Positions 26,218 through 34,481 of a stretch of 64,000 bases of DNA are shown piece by piece; the first letter of the stretch is position 1, and each line of letters starts with the position of its first letter. Below the pieces are notes generated by a model. It searched no databases. It was not told where the DNA came from and saw nothing but the letters and a program-made list of their open reading frames with translations. The translations under genes were made by a program, and so were the position numbers. Source of the stretch: an uncultured Methanoregula sp. (GTDB taxonomy: Archaea > Halobacteriota > Methanomicrobia > Methanomicrobiales > Methanospirillaceae); NCBI RefSeq assembly GCF_963662735.1, contig NZ_OY759744.1, forward strand, positions 2,398,153 to 2,462,152, given 5' to 3'.

Positions 26218-27582
26218 TTATCCGGTTTTCATGTGCATTGACGGGTCGGTCCCGCGGATCAAACCGAGGACTTCGTCTTTCTTCCGGTTCATGAGGGATT
26301 CGCTGTCCGCTTCAATATTGAGCCGGATCACCGGTTCTGTGTGCGACGATCGGAGATTAAACCACCAGCTGTCGTATTGGATCGTCAGGCCGTCAAGCCG
26401 GTCGATCGTTGCATCCCGGTAGGCGACAGCCAGGGAAGCGATAATTGCATCCGCAGAGGAGACCTGCAGGTTCAGCTCTCCGGTCGAATAATATTTCCTG
26501 AGGGGACGAACTAGGGATGAGAGCGGCTTTTCGGTCATGGAAAGAATGTTTGCCATCGCGATCATGGCCATGAGGCCGCAATCAATGTACCCCAGGTTCT
26601 GGAAATAATAGTGACCGGAAAGTTCACCGGCAAAAACTGCACCTTCTTTTCGCATTTGGGCTTTGATGAACGCGTGACCAACCCGGCAGCGCTCTCCGGT
26701 TCCGCCAAGGCGCCGTATCGTTTCGGCAACAACCCGGCTCGAACGCAGGTCATACAGGATCCGGGCTCCGGGTTCCCGTGCGAGGAAATATTCCGCGATC
26801 AGCGCAGTCACGATATCGGGAGGAACCTGCTGTCCCTGTTCATCGACAAGAAGGCACCGGTCGGCGTCACCGTCAAAAGCAACTCCAAGATCGGCTCCCT
26901 CTGCAGGTACCCTGTTCTCCAGTTCCCGTGCAGCATCTTGAACGAAGGGGTTGGCGCCATGGTGCGGAAAATCCCCATCCGGTACGATGTTGAGCGGGAT
27001 CAGGTTCCAGGGCGGTAACTGCTTAAACAGCCTTCCAATCTCAGGCCCGGCCATGCCATCACCGGCATCAACAACAATTTTCAAGGGTTTTTCCCCGAGG
27101 GCAGACCCGGCCAGTTTCGTAAGGTATTTTCCGGCCATCCCGGTATTTTTGAGGGGGTTGATATGGGAGACCGGCAGCGAGGCCGGGGGCAGACCCCGGG
27201 TTATCTGTTCGAGTTCGGGCAGTCCCGAATCGCCACTCACCGGAACTGCGTTACTCCGGCAGAACTTGAACCCGTTCATTTCTCCGGGCAGGTGGGATGC
27301 CGTAACCATGACGCCCCCGCCGAAATTTCCCTCGATTATGGAATAATACAGGAGGGGTGTGCTGACCAACCCGATATCGGTAACGGTGCCGCCCGCCGCG
27401 GCATAGCCCCCGGCAAAAGCCCGGGCAAGGGCCGGAGAGGATCGCCGCGTATCACGGCCGAGCACGATGTGGCTGCCATCCAGCAGCCGGGCAAATGCGT
27501 ATCCGATCTTTCCGGCTATAGCATCGTCAAGTTCACCGGGGTATGAACCCCGGACATCGTATGCCTTGAATATGCCGGTCAT
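26218..27582 (-). CDS. Phosphomannomutase/phosphoglucomutase
   Basis: The 454-residue alpha-D-phosphohexomutase interconverts hexose 1- and 6-phosphates. It has the N-terminal [13 protein letters not shown], the phosphoserine loop [13 protein letters not shown] (Ser96; the usual Asn is replaced by Leu), the metal loop AFDGDADRC, sugar-binding GELSGHYYF and the phosphate-binding [14 protein letters not shown] 27582 overlaps the gpm stop by 4 bases. Its place beside glucan phosphorylase suggests it turns glucose 1-phosphate into glucose 6-phosphate, so phosphoglucomutase activity is expected besides or instead of mannose. Confidence 0.92.
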   Translation of the reverse strand: MTGIFKAYDVRGSYPGELDDAIAGKIGYAFARLLDGSHIVLGRDTRRSSPALARAFAGGYAAAGGTVTDIGLVSTPLLYYSIIEGNFGGGVMVTASHLPGEMNGFKFCRSNAVPVSGDSGLPELEQITRGLPPASLPVSHINPLKNTGMAGKYLTKLAGSALGEKPLKIVVDAGDGMAGPEIGRLFKQLPPWNLIPLNIVPDGDFPHHGANPFVQDAARELENRVPAEGADLGVAFDGDADRCLLVDEQGQQVPPDIVTALIAEYFLAREPGARILYDLRSSRVVAETIRRLGGTGERCRVGHAFIKAQMRKEGAVFAGELSGHYYFQNLGYIDCGLMAMIAMANILSMTEKPLSSLVRPLRKYYSTGELNLQVSSADAIIASLAVAYRDATIDRLDGLTIQYDSWWFNLRSSHTEPVIRLNIEADSESLMNRKKDEVLGLIRGTDPSMHMKTG

Positions 27583-28349
27583 GATACTTTCTTTCCTGGA
27601 ATGCCGGGGGTCTCTGCCTGGCCGGCAACCGATTCTGTTGCACACCGTATCTCCTCTTTGCCGCCAAGGTAATAATGACGGAGAGGGTGCAGCGAGTCGT
27701 CAAGCTCGTACACCAGCGGGAAGCCGGTCGGAATGTTGAGCCCGGTGATCTCATCTTCGGGTACATCGTCGAGGAACTTGACAAGGGCACGGATGCTGTT
27801 CCCGTGGGCTGCGATCAGGATACGTTTCCCGTCCAGTACCTCAGGAGAGATCACCTCATTCCAGTACGGCGTGACGCGGTCAAGCGTATCTTTCAGCGAT
27901 TCGGTTGCCGGCAGCTCATCCCTCTTCAGGCCGGCATACCGTGGATCGAACACCGGGTGCCGGGGGTCAGTCTCCGCAAGGGCCGGTGGCCGGACCGCAT
28001 ACCCCCGCCGCCATGCCGCAACCTGTTCTTTCCCGAATTTCTCTGTTGTTTTGCGTTTGTCCAGCCCCTGCAATGCCCCGTAGTGGCGTTCGTTCAGCCG
28101 CCACGAATGATGGACCGAAAGATACATGTGATCCATATCGTCAAGGACGATCCACAGGGTACGGATTGCCCTGCGGAGCACGGATGTATACGTAATGTCA
28201 AAGGAAAAACCGGCGTCACGGAGGAGCCGGGCTGCCCGGTGGGCTTCTTCGATTCCCTGTGGGGACAGGTCGACATCCGTCCACCCGGTGAACCGGTTCT
28301 CCCGGTTCCACACGCTTTCGCCGTGGCGCAGTAGGATTAGCTGAAACAT
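27579..28349 (-). CDS. gpmA: 2,3-bisphosphoglycerate-dependent phosphoglycerate mutase
   Basis: The 256-residue enzyme interconverts 3- and 2-phosphoglycerate. The family motif [20 protein letters not shown] opens the protein with catalytic His9, followed by [15 protein letters not shown], the long cofactor-dependent insertion ([16 protein letters not shown]) and the second His in [11 protein letters not shown]. Most archaea use the unrelated cofactor-independent enzyme, so this bacterial-type dPGM is unusual here. The gene lies between the phosphorylase and the phosphohexomutase, overlapping the latter by 4 bases. Confidence 0.94.
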   Translation of the reverse strand: MFQLILLRHGESVWNRENRFTGWTDVDLSPQGIEEAHRAARLLRDAGFSFDITYTSVLRRAIRTLWIVLDDMDHMYLSVHHSWRLNERHYGALQGLDKRKTTEKFGKEQVAAWRRGYAVRPPALAETDPRHPVFDPRYAGLKRDELPATESLKDTLDRVTPYWNEVISPEVLDGKRILIAAHGNSIRALVKFLDDVPEDEITGLNIPTGFPLVYELDDSLHPLRHYYLGGKEEIRCATESVAGQAETPGIPGKKVS

Positions 28350-28376
28350 TTCCGCACTCTCCCCGATACCATCTGG

Positions 28377-30518
28377 TTAGCGAACATCGTTCAACGCCTT
28401 TTTGTAAAAATTCCTGACATACTCTTTTACCATCCTGCGGGTGGAGAAGACCGGTCCCACGCTCTTCATGGCCTCCTTCATGATCTTTACCCACCCGTGG
28501 GCAATTCCATCGTCATCGACCGCGTAATAGAGAGGGATGATCTTCTTTTCCAGGAGATCATACATGGCCTCCGCATCTGCCTTGTCCCGGTCCACCCCGG
28601 TCTTGTTCCCGGCCTCATCCCCGAATGTCCACCCGTTCCGCCCATTGTACCCTTCGATCCACCACCCGTCCGGGATACTCATCTGCGGAACGCCATTTAA
28701 GGACGCCTTCATCCCGCTCGTCCCGCAGGCCTCCATCGGGGGAAGCGGATTATTCAGCCAGACGTCTACACCATGTACAAGATATTGGGCAAGTTGTTCG
28801 TCGTAATTTTCTATAAAGGCGATTCTTCCGCCCATTGCCGGATCCCTGGCAAAATTAAAGACCCGCTGCAGGATCCGTTTACCTTCGTCATCATCCGGGT
28901 GCGCTTTACCTGCAAATACTATTTGGATCGGGTTCCAGCGATCTCCGGTGAGTTTTTTCAGGCGCTCAAGATTCGTAAAAATAAGATCTGCCCGCTTGTA
29001 CGTGGCAAACCGACGCGAAAAGCCGATGGTCAGGTGCAGTGGATTCAGCATCGTTCCTTCTGCCATGACCCCTGAAGGGCTGATCCTGCGATTCGACCAC
29101 TCCTGCCTTGCCTGATCGTCAATCCTGTTGAAAAGTTTCATCTTGAGCCAGTAATGGGTCTGCCAGAGTTCCTCATCAGGGATCGTATCGATCTTTTCCC
29201 ACAGGACCGGATTATCGTGTTCAGCCAGCCAGTCACTACCCAGGTATTTGTCGAGGAGCTGCTCCATCTTTGGTTCTATCCAGGTAGGAACATGGACCCC
29301 GTTGGTGATGTGGCTGACAGGGACAGCATTTTCCGGAAGATCCGGCCAGAGACTTTTCCACATATGCCGGGACACTTCGCCGTGTTTCCTGCTGACCGCG
29401 TTATGATACCGGGATAACCGAAGCGCAAATGCGGTCATATTGAAACCAGCTGACGGATTTTCCGGGAGAATACCAAGCCTGAAAAAGGCATCGCGGTCAA
29501 GACCGAGACGGGGATAATAATCATTGAAATATTTGTCTACCAAAGGGAAAGAAAACCGATCATTGCCGGCCGGAACCGGTGTATGGGTTGTAAAAACCGT
29601 TGTGCTTTTGACATATTCCAATGCATCGGGAAAACTCATACCCCCTACAACCCGTTCCCGGATCCGCTCCAACAGGGCAAAGGCAGCGTGACCCTCGTTA
29701 AGATGGATAATTGAGTGCTGGATTCCAAGCACACGCAACATTTCGGACCCCCCGATGCCCAGGACAATTTCCTGCCGGAGGCGCAATTCGGCATCACCGG
29801 AATAGAGGTGGGAAGATATGGACCGGTTATTTGGATCGTTCTTCTCAATATCGGTGTCCATCAGGTAGAGGGGGATGCGTCCGACCATCACTTTCCAGAC
29901 GGCAACATGAATCGATGGCCTGATGAAGGGCACTTCAATAATCAGCTGCGCCCCGGCAGAATCAAGAACCCGGGTAATAGGGGCGCTGTCCCGGTCGAGG
30001 ACATCATCGACCGTCTGCTGCCACCCGTCCTCCGGCATTCTCTGGAGGATGTACCCTTCCGGGTACATGAACCCGACAGCAACCAGCGGGATACAGAGAT
30101 CGCTGCACTCCTTGAGATGATCGCCCGCCAGAAAGCCGAGCCCGCCGGCATAGAACGGCAGGGAGCGGTGCAGCCCATATTCTGCAGAAAAATACGCGAT
30201 CGGCTGGTGAGGGAAACCGGGATTCTGTTTTGAGAACCAGCCCCGGTCCTCTTCCATGTCAGACCGGAACTGGCTCATGATGGCAGAATAATGGCTGACA
30301 TACTTCGCATCGTTTCCGGCAGCCAGAAGAACTTCTTTCGGGAGTTCCGGCAGCATCTTTACGGGATTGTGCCCGCTCTCTTTCCAGGCAGGCCGGCTGA
30401 GATTCTTGTACAGCATCCTTGCGGACGGATGCCAGCTCCACCAGAGGTTGTATGCAAGTTCCCCGATACCACCGATCTGTTCCGGAATTATTGGGAAACG
30501 GTCCTGTGGGAAGGTCAT
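28377..30518 (-). CDS. glgP: Alpha-glucan (glycogen) phosphorylase
   Basis: The 713-residue enzyme releases glucose 1-phosphate from alpha-1,4-glucans. The N-terminal DUF3417 module (IGELAYNLWWSWHP) and total length place it in the short glycan-phosphorylase family of archaea and some bacteria. The PLP lysine lies in GTSGMKASLNG (Lys604). FTTHTPVPAGNDRF and HLNEGHAAFALLERI are further signatures. It overlaps pfk by 4 bases, so the two are co-translated. It provides the entry from stored glycogen to the rest of the cluster. Confidence 0.95.
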   Translation of the reverse strand: MTFPQDRFPIIPEQIGGIGELAYNLWWSWHPSARMLYKNLSRPAWKESGHNPVKMLPELPKEVLLAAGNDAKYVSHYSAIMSQFRSDMEEDRGWFSKQNPGFPHQPIAYFSAEYGLHRSLPFYAGGLGFLAGDHLKECSDLCIPLVAVGFMYPEGYILQRMPEDGWQQTVDDVLDRDSAPITRVLDSAGAQLIIEVPFIRPSIHVAVWKVMVGRIPLYLMDTDIEKNDPNNRSISSHLYSGDAELRLRQEIVLGIGGSEMLRVLGIQHSIIHLNEGHAAFALLERIRERVVGGMSFPDALEYVKSTTVFTTHTPVPAGNDRFSFPLVDKYFNDYYPRLGLDRDAFFRLGILPENPSAGFNMTAFALRLSRYHNAVSRKHGEVSRHMWKSLWPDLPENAVPVSHITNGVHVPTWIEPKMEQLLDKYLGSDWLAEHDNPVLWEKIDTIPDEELWQTHYWLKMKLFNRIDDQARQEWSNRRISPSGVMAEGTMLNPLHLTIGFSRRFATYKRADLIFTNLERLKKLTGDRWNPIQIVFAGKAHPDDDEGKRILQRVFNFARDPAMGGRIAFIENYDEQLAQYLVHGVDVWLNNPLPPMEACGTSGMKASLNGVPQMSIPDGWWIEGYNGRNGWTFGDEAGNKTGVDRDKADAEAMYDLLEKKIIPLYYAVDDDGIAHGWVKIMKEAMKSVGPVFSTRRMVKEYVRNFYKKALNDVR

Positions 30519-31558
30519 GATCTCCTGCCGCCGATAACGATATCTGCAATCTCGCAGAACTCCGAATCCACAGTCTTTTTACGGGCGACCGCTGTCGCGA
30601 GGGGGATGCTTTTGATATGGTTTCCCTCCAGGGCGACCATCTTTCCGAACTCCCTGTTCTGTATGAGCTGCACGGCAGCCACGCCAAACCGGGTTGCGAG
30701 CACCCGGTCGTTCGCGGAGGGAGAGCCACCCCGCTGGACATCCCCGAGAATCGTCACCCGGGTCTCAACCCCCATCCGGTGCTCGATCTCTTTTCCCAGC
30801 AGGTTACCGACTCCCACGAATTTTTCGTGGCCGCGCTCGTCCCTCATATAATCGGGTACCGGCGGCAGACAGATCGTCTCCCGGTGCACCCCTTCGGCAA
30901 TAACTATGATAGAGAATTTCTTACCAGCCTCGTGCCGTGCCGTAAGGTTCCTGCAGATCCTGTCCAGGGTGAAGGGGACCTCGGGGATGAGGATCTCGTC
31001 AGCTCCACCGGCAATTCCTGCCATGATGGCGATCCAGCCGGCCTCCCGCCCCATTACTTCAACAACGATGATCCGGTGGTGCGATTCTGCCGTGGTGTGC
31101 AGCCGGTCAATCGCTTCTGTCACCGTTGTCACGGCCGTATCAAAACCTATGCACGCATCGGTTCCCATGATATCGTTATCAATGGTTTTAGGGATCCCTA
31201 CAAGGGGGATTCCTTTCTCCGCCATATCCCGTGCTGCCGAGAGGGTGCCGTCCCCGCCAAGGACCACAAGGGCATGGATCCCGGATTTTTTCATGTTCGC
31301 CAGGATCTTCCGGAAATCCGTAACATCTTTTAAGGGATTGGTACGGGACGTTCCAAGGATAGTTCCCCCGGCGGGCAGGATACCCGAGACGGAAAAATCG
31401 GTGAGCAGCTCGATATTCCCGTCAATGAGGCCCTGCCAGCCATCCTGGATCCCCAGCGTTTCGAAGTCATTGCGGATGCCTGCCTGGACCACCGCACGGA
31501 TTGCCGCATTGAGCCCGGGACAATCGCCCCCTCCCGTCAGTACACCAATGGTTTTCAT
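30515..31558 (-). CDS. pfkA: Bacterial-type 6-phosphofructokinase
   Basis: The 347-residue PFK-A enzyme phosphorylates fructose 6-phosphate. It has VLTGGGDCPGLNAAIRAVV, GGDGTL with Gly104, PKTIDND with Lys124 and catalytic Asp127, VEVMGREAGW and LGDVQRGGSPSANDR. Gly104 predicts ATP as phosphoryl donor, whereas pyrophosphate enzymes carry Asp there. Lys124 is found in pyrophosphate enzymes and in one ATP group, so the donor needs testing. Methanogens normally use ADP-dependent kinases of another family. GGGAG precedes ATG 31558. It starts 10 bases after pgk. Confidence 0.93.
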   Translation of the reverse strand: MKTIGVLTGGGDCPGLNAAIRAVVQAGIRNDFETLGIQDGWQGLIDGNIELLTDFSVSGILPAGGTILGTSRTNPLKDVTDFRKILANMKKSGIHALVVLGGDGTLSAARDMAEKGIPLVGIPKTIDNDIMGTDACIGFDTAVTTVTEAIDRLHTTAESHHRIIVVEVMGREAGWIAIMAGIAGGADEILIPEVPFTLDRICRNLTARHEAGKKFSIIVIAEGVHRETICLPPVPDYMRDERGHEKFVGVGNLLGKEIEHRMGVETRVTILGDVQRGGSPSANDRVLATRFGVAAVQLIQNREFGKMVALEGNHIKSIPLATAVARKKTVDSEFCEIADIVIGGRRS

Positions 31559-31568
31559 AACTATCTCC

Positions 31569-32759
31569 CTACCCATCCTTGTCGGCCAGAACCGCTATCC
31601 CCGGCAGGATCTTTCCGGAGAGGAACTGGAGGGAGGCTCCCCCGCCGGTGGAGACATGCGTCATCCTGCCGGCAAGACCGAGCTGCGTTACGGCCTCTGC
31701 CGTGGACCCGCCACCAATTACAGTCGTTGCATTGAGACTCGCAAGAACCGAAGCAATGGAGCTGGTCCCTGTAGAAAACTGCGGGATCTCGAATACCCCC
31801 ATCGGCCCGTTCCAGACCACCGTCCGGCATTTTTTAAGCTCTTTTGTGAACGCCGAAATCGTCAGGGGCCCGATATCTGCGATCCTGCAATCTGCGGGGA
31901 TCTGATCTGCGCTCACCACCAGGGCAATGGCATCGGTTTCCAGTTTTTCAGTGACAACCACATCCTGCGGAACCAGTATCCTTACACCAAGAGCTTTTGC
32001 TTTCTGCAGGATGGTCCCGACCAGTTCCATTTTATCGGGTTCAACAGATGAGATGCCGACATCACAACCCCGGCCTTTCAGGAACGTGGCACCCATCCCG
32101 CCCCCTACAAGAATAAGATCCACATTAGGGAGGATATTTTCCAGGATCCCGATCTTCTCCCCCACCTTTGCACCGCCCATGATGGCAGCAAAAGGCCGGG
32201 CTGGATTTTCAAGGAGACGACCCAGCTGGTCGATCTCCTTTTCCATGAGAAGACCGGCAACGCAGGGAAGACTGGCTGCCAGCCCGACAACCGATGCATG
32301 TGCCCGGTGGCTCGCCCCGAAGGCATCGTTGACATAGAGATCTGCGAGGCCGGCAAGTTCGCGGGCAAAACCGGGATCATTTGTCTCTTCGCCCGGGTAG
32401 AACCTCAGGTTCTCCAGGAGAACAACATCACCATCATGCATTTCAGATACTGCCCGCATAACCCCGGGCCCAATAGCTTCCCGCATCGGTTCAACCGATC
32501 TCTGTAAAAGCTCCGACAGCCGTCGGGCTACCGGTCCCAGTCGCAGGTGTTCGTCCACCTTCCCGTGCGGTCTCCCGAGATGGGAGCAGAGGATAACCCG
32601 GGCCTTGTGATCGATCAGGTACGTAATCGTTGGAAGACAGGCACGGATCCGGGTGTCGTCTTCGATCGTACCGTTCCGGCCCAGGGGCACATTGAAATCA
32701 ACCCTGACGAGCACCCGTTTCCCGCCAACATCTTCATCCCTCACTGTTTTTTTCTGCAT
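31569..32759 (-). CDS. pgk: Bacterial-type phosphoglycerate kinase
   Basis: The 396-residue enzyme interconverts 1,3-bisphosphoglycerate and 3-phosphoglycerate with ATP. Signatures: VLVRVDFNVPLGRNG, ILCSHLGRPHGKVD, VVLLENLRFYPGEE, YVNDAFGASHRAHAS, GGAKVGEKIGILENI and VIGGGSTAEA. The sequence is closer in style to bacterial PGK than to the archaeal form. GGAGG lies 7 bases before ATG 32759, which is preferred over a start 51 bases upstream. It is the first gene of the cluster, so the promoter must lie upstream of 32760; a TTTTATTT stretch (minus strand) near 32888-32895 is a candidate. Confidence 0.94.
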   Translation of the reverse strand: MQKKTVRDEDVGGKRVLVRVDFNVPLGRNGTIEDDTRIRACLPTITYLIDHKARVILCSHLGRPHGKVDEHLRLGPVARRLSELLQRSVEPMREAIGPGVMRAVSEMHDGDVVLLENLRFYPGEETNDPGFARELAGLADLYVNDAFGASHRAHASVVGLAASLPCVAGLLMEKEIDQLGRLLENPARPFAAIMGGAKVGEKIGILENILPNVDLILVGGGMGATFLKGRGCDVGISSVEPDKMELVGTILQKAKALGVRILVPQDVVVTEKLETDAIALVVSADQIPADCRIADIGPLTISAFTKELKKCRTVVWNGPMGVFEIPQFSTGTSSIASVLASLNATTVIGGGSTAEAVTQLGLAGRMTHVSTGGGASLQFLSGKILPGIAVLADKDG

Positions 32760-32992
32760 GGGTTTTTCCTCCGGATAATTCCGGACATGAGCGACCAGAT
32801 TTTGTGTCATCGATTACCGGTACAGAAAGGTACCTATGCCTGGACAGGACACTATCTGTTTTGATAGTGAGCCGGTTCACGGCCGGAAATAAAACCCCCG
32901 GCTATCGGACTCAACGATCCGGTTCCGGAATTGGTCAGTTCACGTCAATCTGGTAGACTGATCGGGAGGAGGGAGATTGATATTTATCCTTC

Positions 32993-33205
32993 CTACTGGT
33001 TTGATTCGAAATATTTCAGGGCCGCGGGGGTGTGCTTTTTCACTTCTTCAAAGAAATACTTGACCATTTTTTTATCTGAATCGGCAATCGAGCCAATTAT
33101 CGTGACAATCAGCCAGTTCGGGAGGTCTGGTTTCTTGTCAAGGACACTCATCATCACAACAATGGTTTCATCCACATCTACCTTTGTTTTCCATCTGTAT
33201 GGCAT
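32993..33205 (-). CDS. Small hypothetical protein (70 aa)
   Basis: The 70-residue soluble protein starts MPYRWKTKVDVDETIVVMMS and ends KYFESNQ. It has a helical, Lys-rich second half (SDKKMVKYFFEEVKKHTPAAL). No family was recognised. An unusual perfect inverted repeat lies 39 bases upstream of the start (33244-33276), which supports a regulated gene. It is monocistronic, upstream of pgk on the same strand but 230 bases away. Confidence 0.6.
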   Translation of the reverse strand: MPYRWKTKVDVDETIVVMMSVLDKKPDLPNWLIVTIIGSIADSDKKMVKYFFEEVKKHTPAALKYFESNQ

Positions 33206-33243
33206 AGAATATCATCCTCAACTATGACCATTAATAAACGTTA

Positions 33244-33276
33244 TTTCAATTATCAAAATTTGAAACATAATTGAAA
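33244..33276. promoter_or_regulatory. Perfect inverted repeat upstream of a 70-aa gene
   Basis: Ten-base arms TTTCAATTAT (33244-33253) and ATAATTGAAA (33267-33276) surround a 13-base spacer containing TTTGAAAC. It lies 39-71 bases before the ATG at 33205, where the TATA/BRE element or an operator would be expected. Confidence 0.55.
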
Positions 33277-33450
33277 CTAACCTGAATGGGATTTAGGATA
33301 AATCGATCGGGTTATGGAGGAATCGTGCCGGAGGTTTCATCATGGATACCAACAATGGTGAAAAACAAAACACGTGCCTCCCATGACAAAAAAGATGGAA
33401 AAACTCCTTGAGACCCTTATGGTCCCTCCGGGGGAAAAATAAATCTCCGG

Positions 33451-33552
33451 AACGACTTTGATCCCGACCACATCGGGGAGTTTCTCAAAGGGATTACGAC
33501 ATTTTCTGTCGTGCAGAATGCGAAGAACCCGGTGCTGATCCTGCGGACATGA
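33451..33552 (+). pseudogene. Universal stress protein remnant (C-terminus)
   Basis: The frame encodes DHIGEFLKGITTFSVVQNAK plus NPVLILRT and then TGA. This matches the end of the intact tandem UspA at 14091-14951 (SEFLQGSTTFSVVRTAKKPV). Upstream, at 33379, an ATG frame MTKKMEKLLETLMVPPGEK stops early and may be another fragment of the same gene. There is no continuous frame of normal UspA length. Confidence 0.6.
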
Positions 33553-33757
33553 TGACGAATACGAAATGACGCTGCAGGGGTTAGAAAATCTCACACACCT
33601 TCGCGAGGGATAACGCAACACGACTGCAATACGCCAATCCCCGCATCTTCCCGGCAACATAGCTACGAGATAACTGGAGATCAGAGGCCGCGCCTGGGGA
33701 GCGAGTCTGGCAGAACAGTCATGCCATGCCCGTGAACGGATGCAATTTTCAGGACGA

Positions 33758-34108
33758 TCACAGTTTTTCTTCGATGATCTGCTGACGGCGTATCACCCAG
33801 AGTACCAGCGACAGCCCGATGAAGCCGACAAAAAAGGTAAACCGGTACACGATCGCCTCGGATACAGGCATCCCCTGGGGGGAGACAAAAAAGCCACCGA
33901 TCAGGAATAGCAGGGTTACAACAGAGACCGTGGGAATTGCATATAACCGGTCTGACCAGTAAGACAGGATAAGCGGAATAAAATAGAGGAGCCAGACGGG
34001 TTCTCCAAGGGGAGTTATAGTATCCATCAGATAGACTGCGATGAGGACCAGTGCAATTATCATCACTAGGCCAAAATCGGATGCCAGTGAACTGAGTATC
34101 GTTGTCAT
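33758..34108 (-). CDS. Orphan membrane sensor-like module
   Basis: The protein of about 116 residues has four predicted helices (FGLVMIIALVLIAVYLMDTI, WLLYFIPLILSYW, LYAIPTVSVVTLLFLIGGFF, FTFFVGFIGLSLVLWVI) and ends at RRQQIIEEKL. The pattern is that of the N-terminal membrane part of many methanogen PAS/histidine kinases, but the kinase part is absent. It may be a stand-alone membrane protein or a truncated kinase. The start is uncertain; ATGs at 34153 and 34141 are alternatives, with a TATA-like ATATATAT near 34184-34193. Confidence 0.55.
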   Translation of the reverse strand: MTTILSSLASDFGLVMIIALVLIAVYLMDTITPLGEPVWLLYFIPLILSYWSDRLYAIPTVSVVTLLFLIGGFFVSPQGMPVSEAIVYRFTFFVGFIGLSLVLWVIRRQQIIEEKL

Positions 34109-34481
34109 CGGGGATGGGTTTTGACGTCGGGCAGGTGACATGTAGTACTCCATGGATAGCGGGAACCGGGTTTTGCAGAGTATCAATATATATTCCGGGG
34201 AGAATTGAAAATTCTTGTGATCGTCTCTGGATATGCCCAGTCCGGCTAATAAAGCCAATCTGCCGCCGATTTTTAGTCAGAGCATTATTCAACCCCTGTT
34301 TGCCGTTTCCGTCCCGTATAATGGGAATAACACAAAGGGTTTAAAGGATGAGCCCAAAAGAAACGTTTACTGAGTGGTGCACTTAGTTACATTCAATTCC
34401 TGTTAATACCATCCGGAAATTTCCGCACTGCTCAATCTCTGCCCGTTTACCGGCAGAGCACCCCAGAAACAAGGTGACGCA
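34109..34481. promoter_or_regulatory. Intergenic region upstream of the osmolyte operon
   Basis: About 370 bases between divergent genes with no coding frame of merit. It holds a 12-base perfect palindrome CGGAAATTTCCG (34414-34425) and a 7-base-arm hairpin CTCTGCC...GGCAGAG (34437-34458), both just before the first gene of the kamA-like/ablA/ablB operon. A TATA-like TTTAAAGG lies near 34340. Confidence 0.45.
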
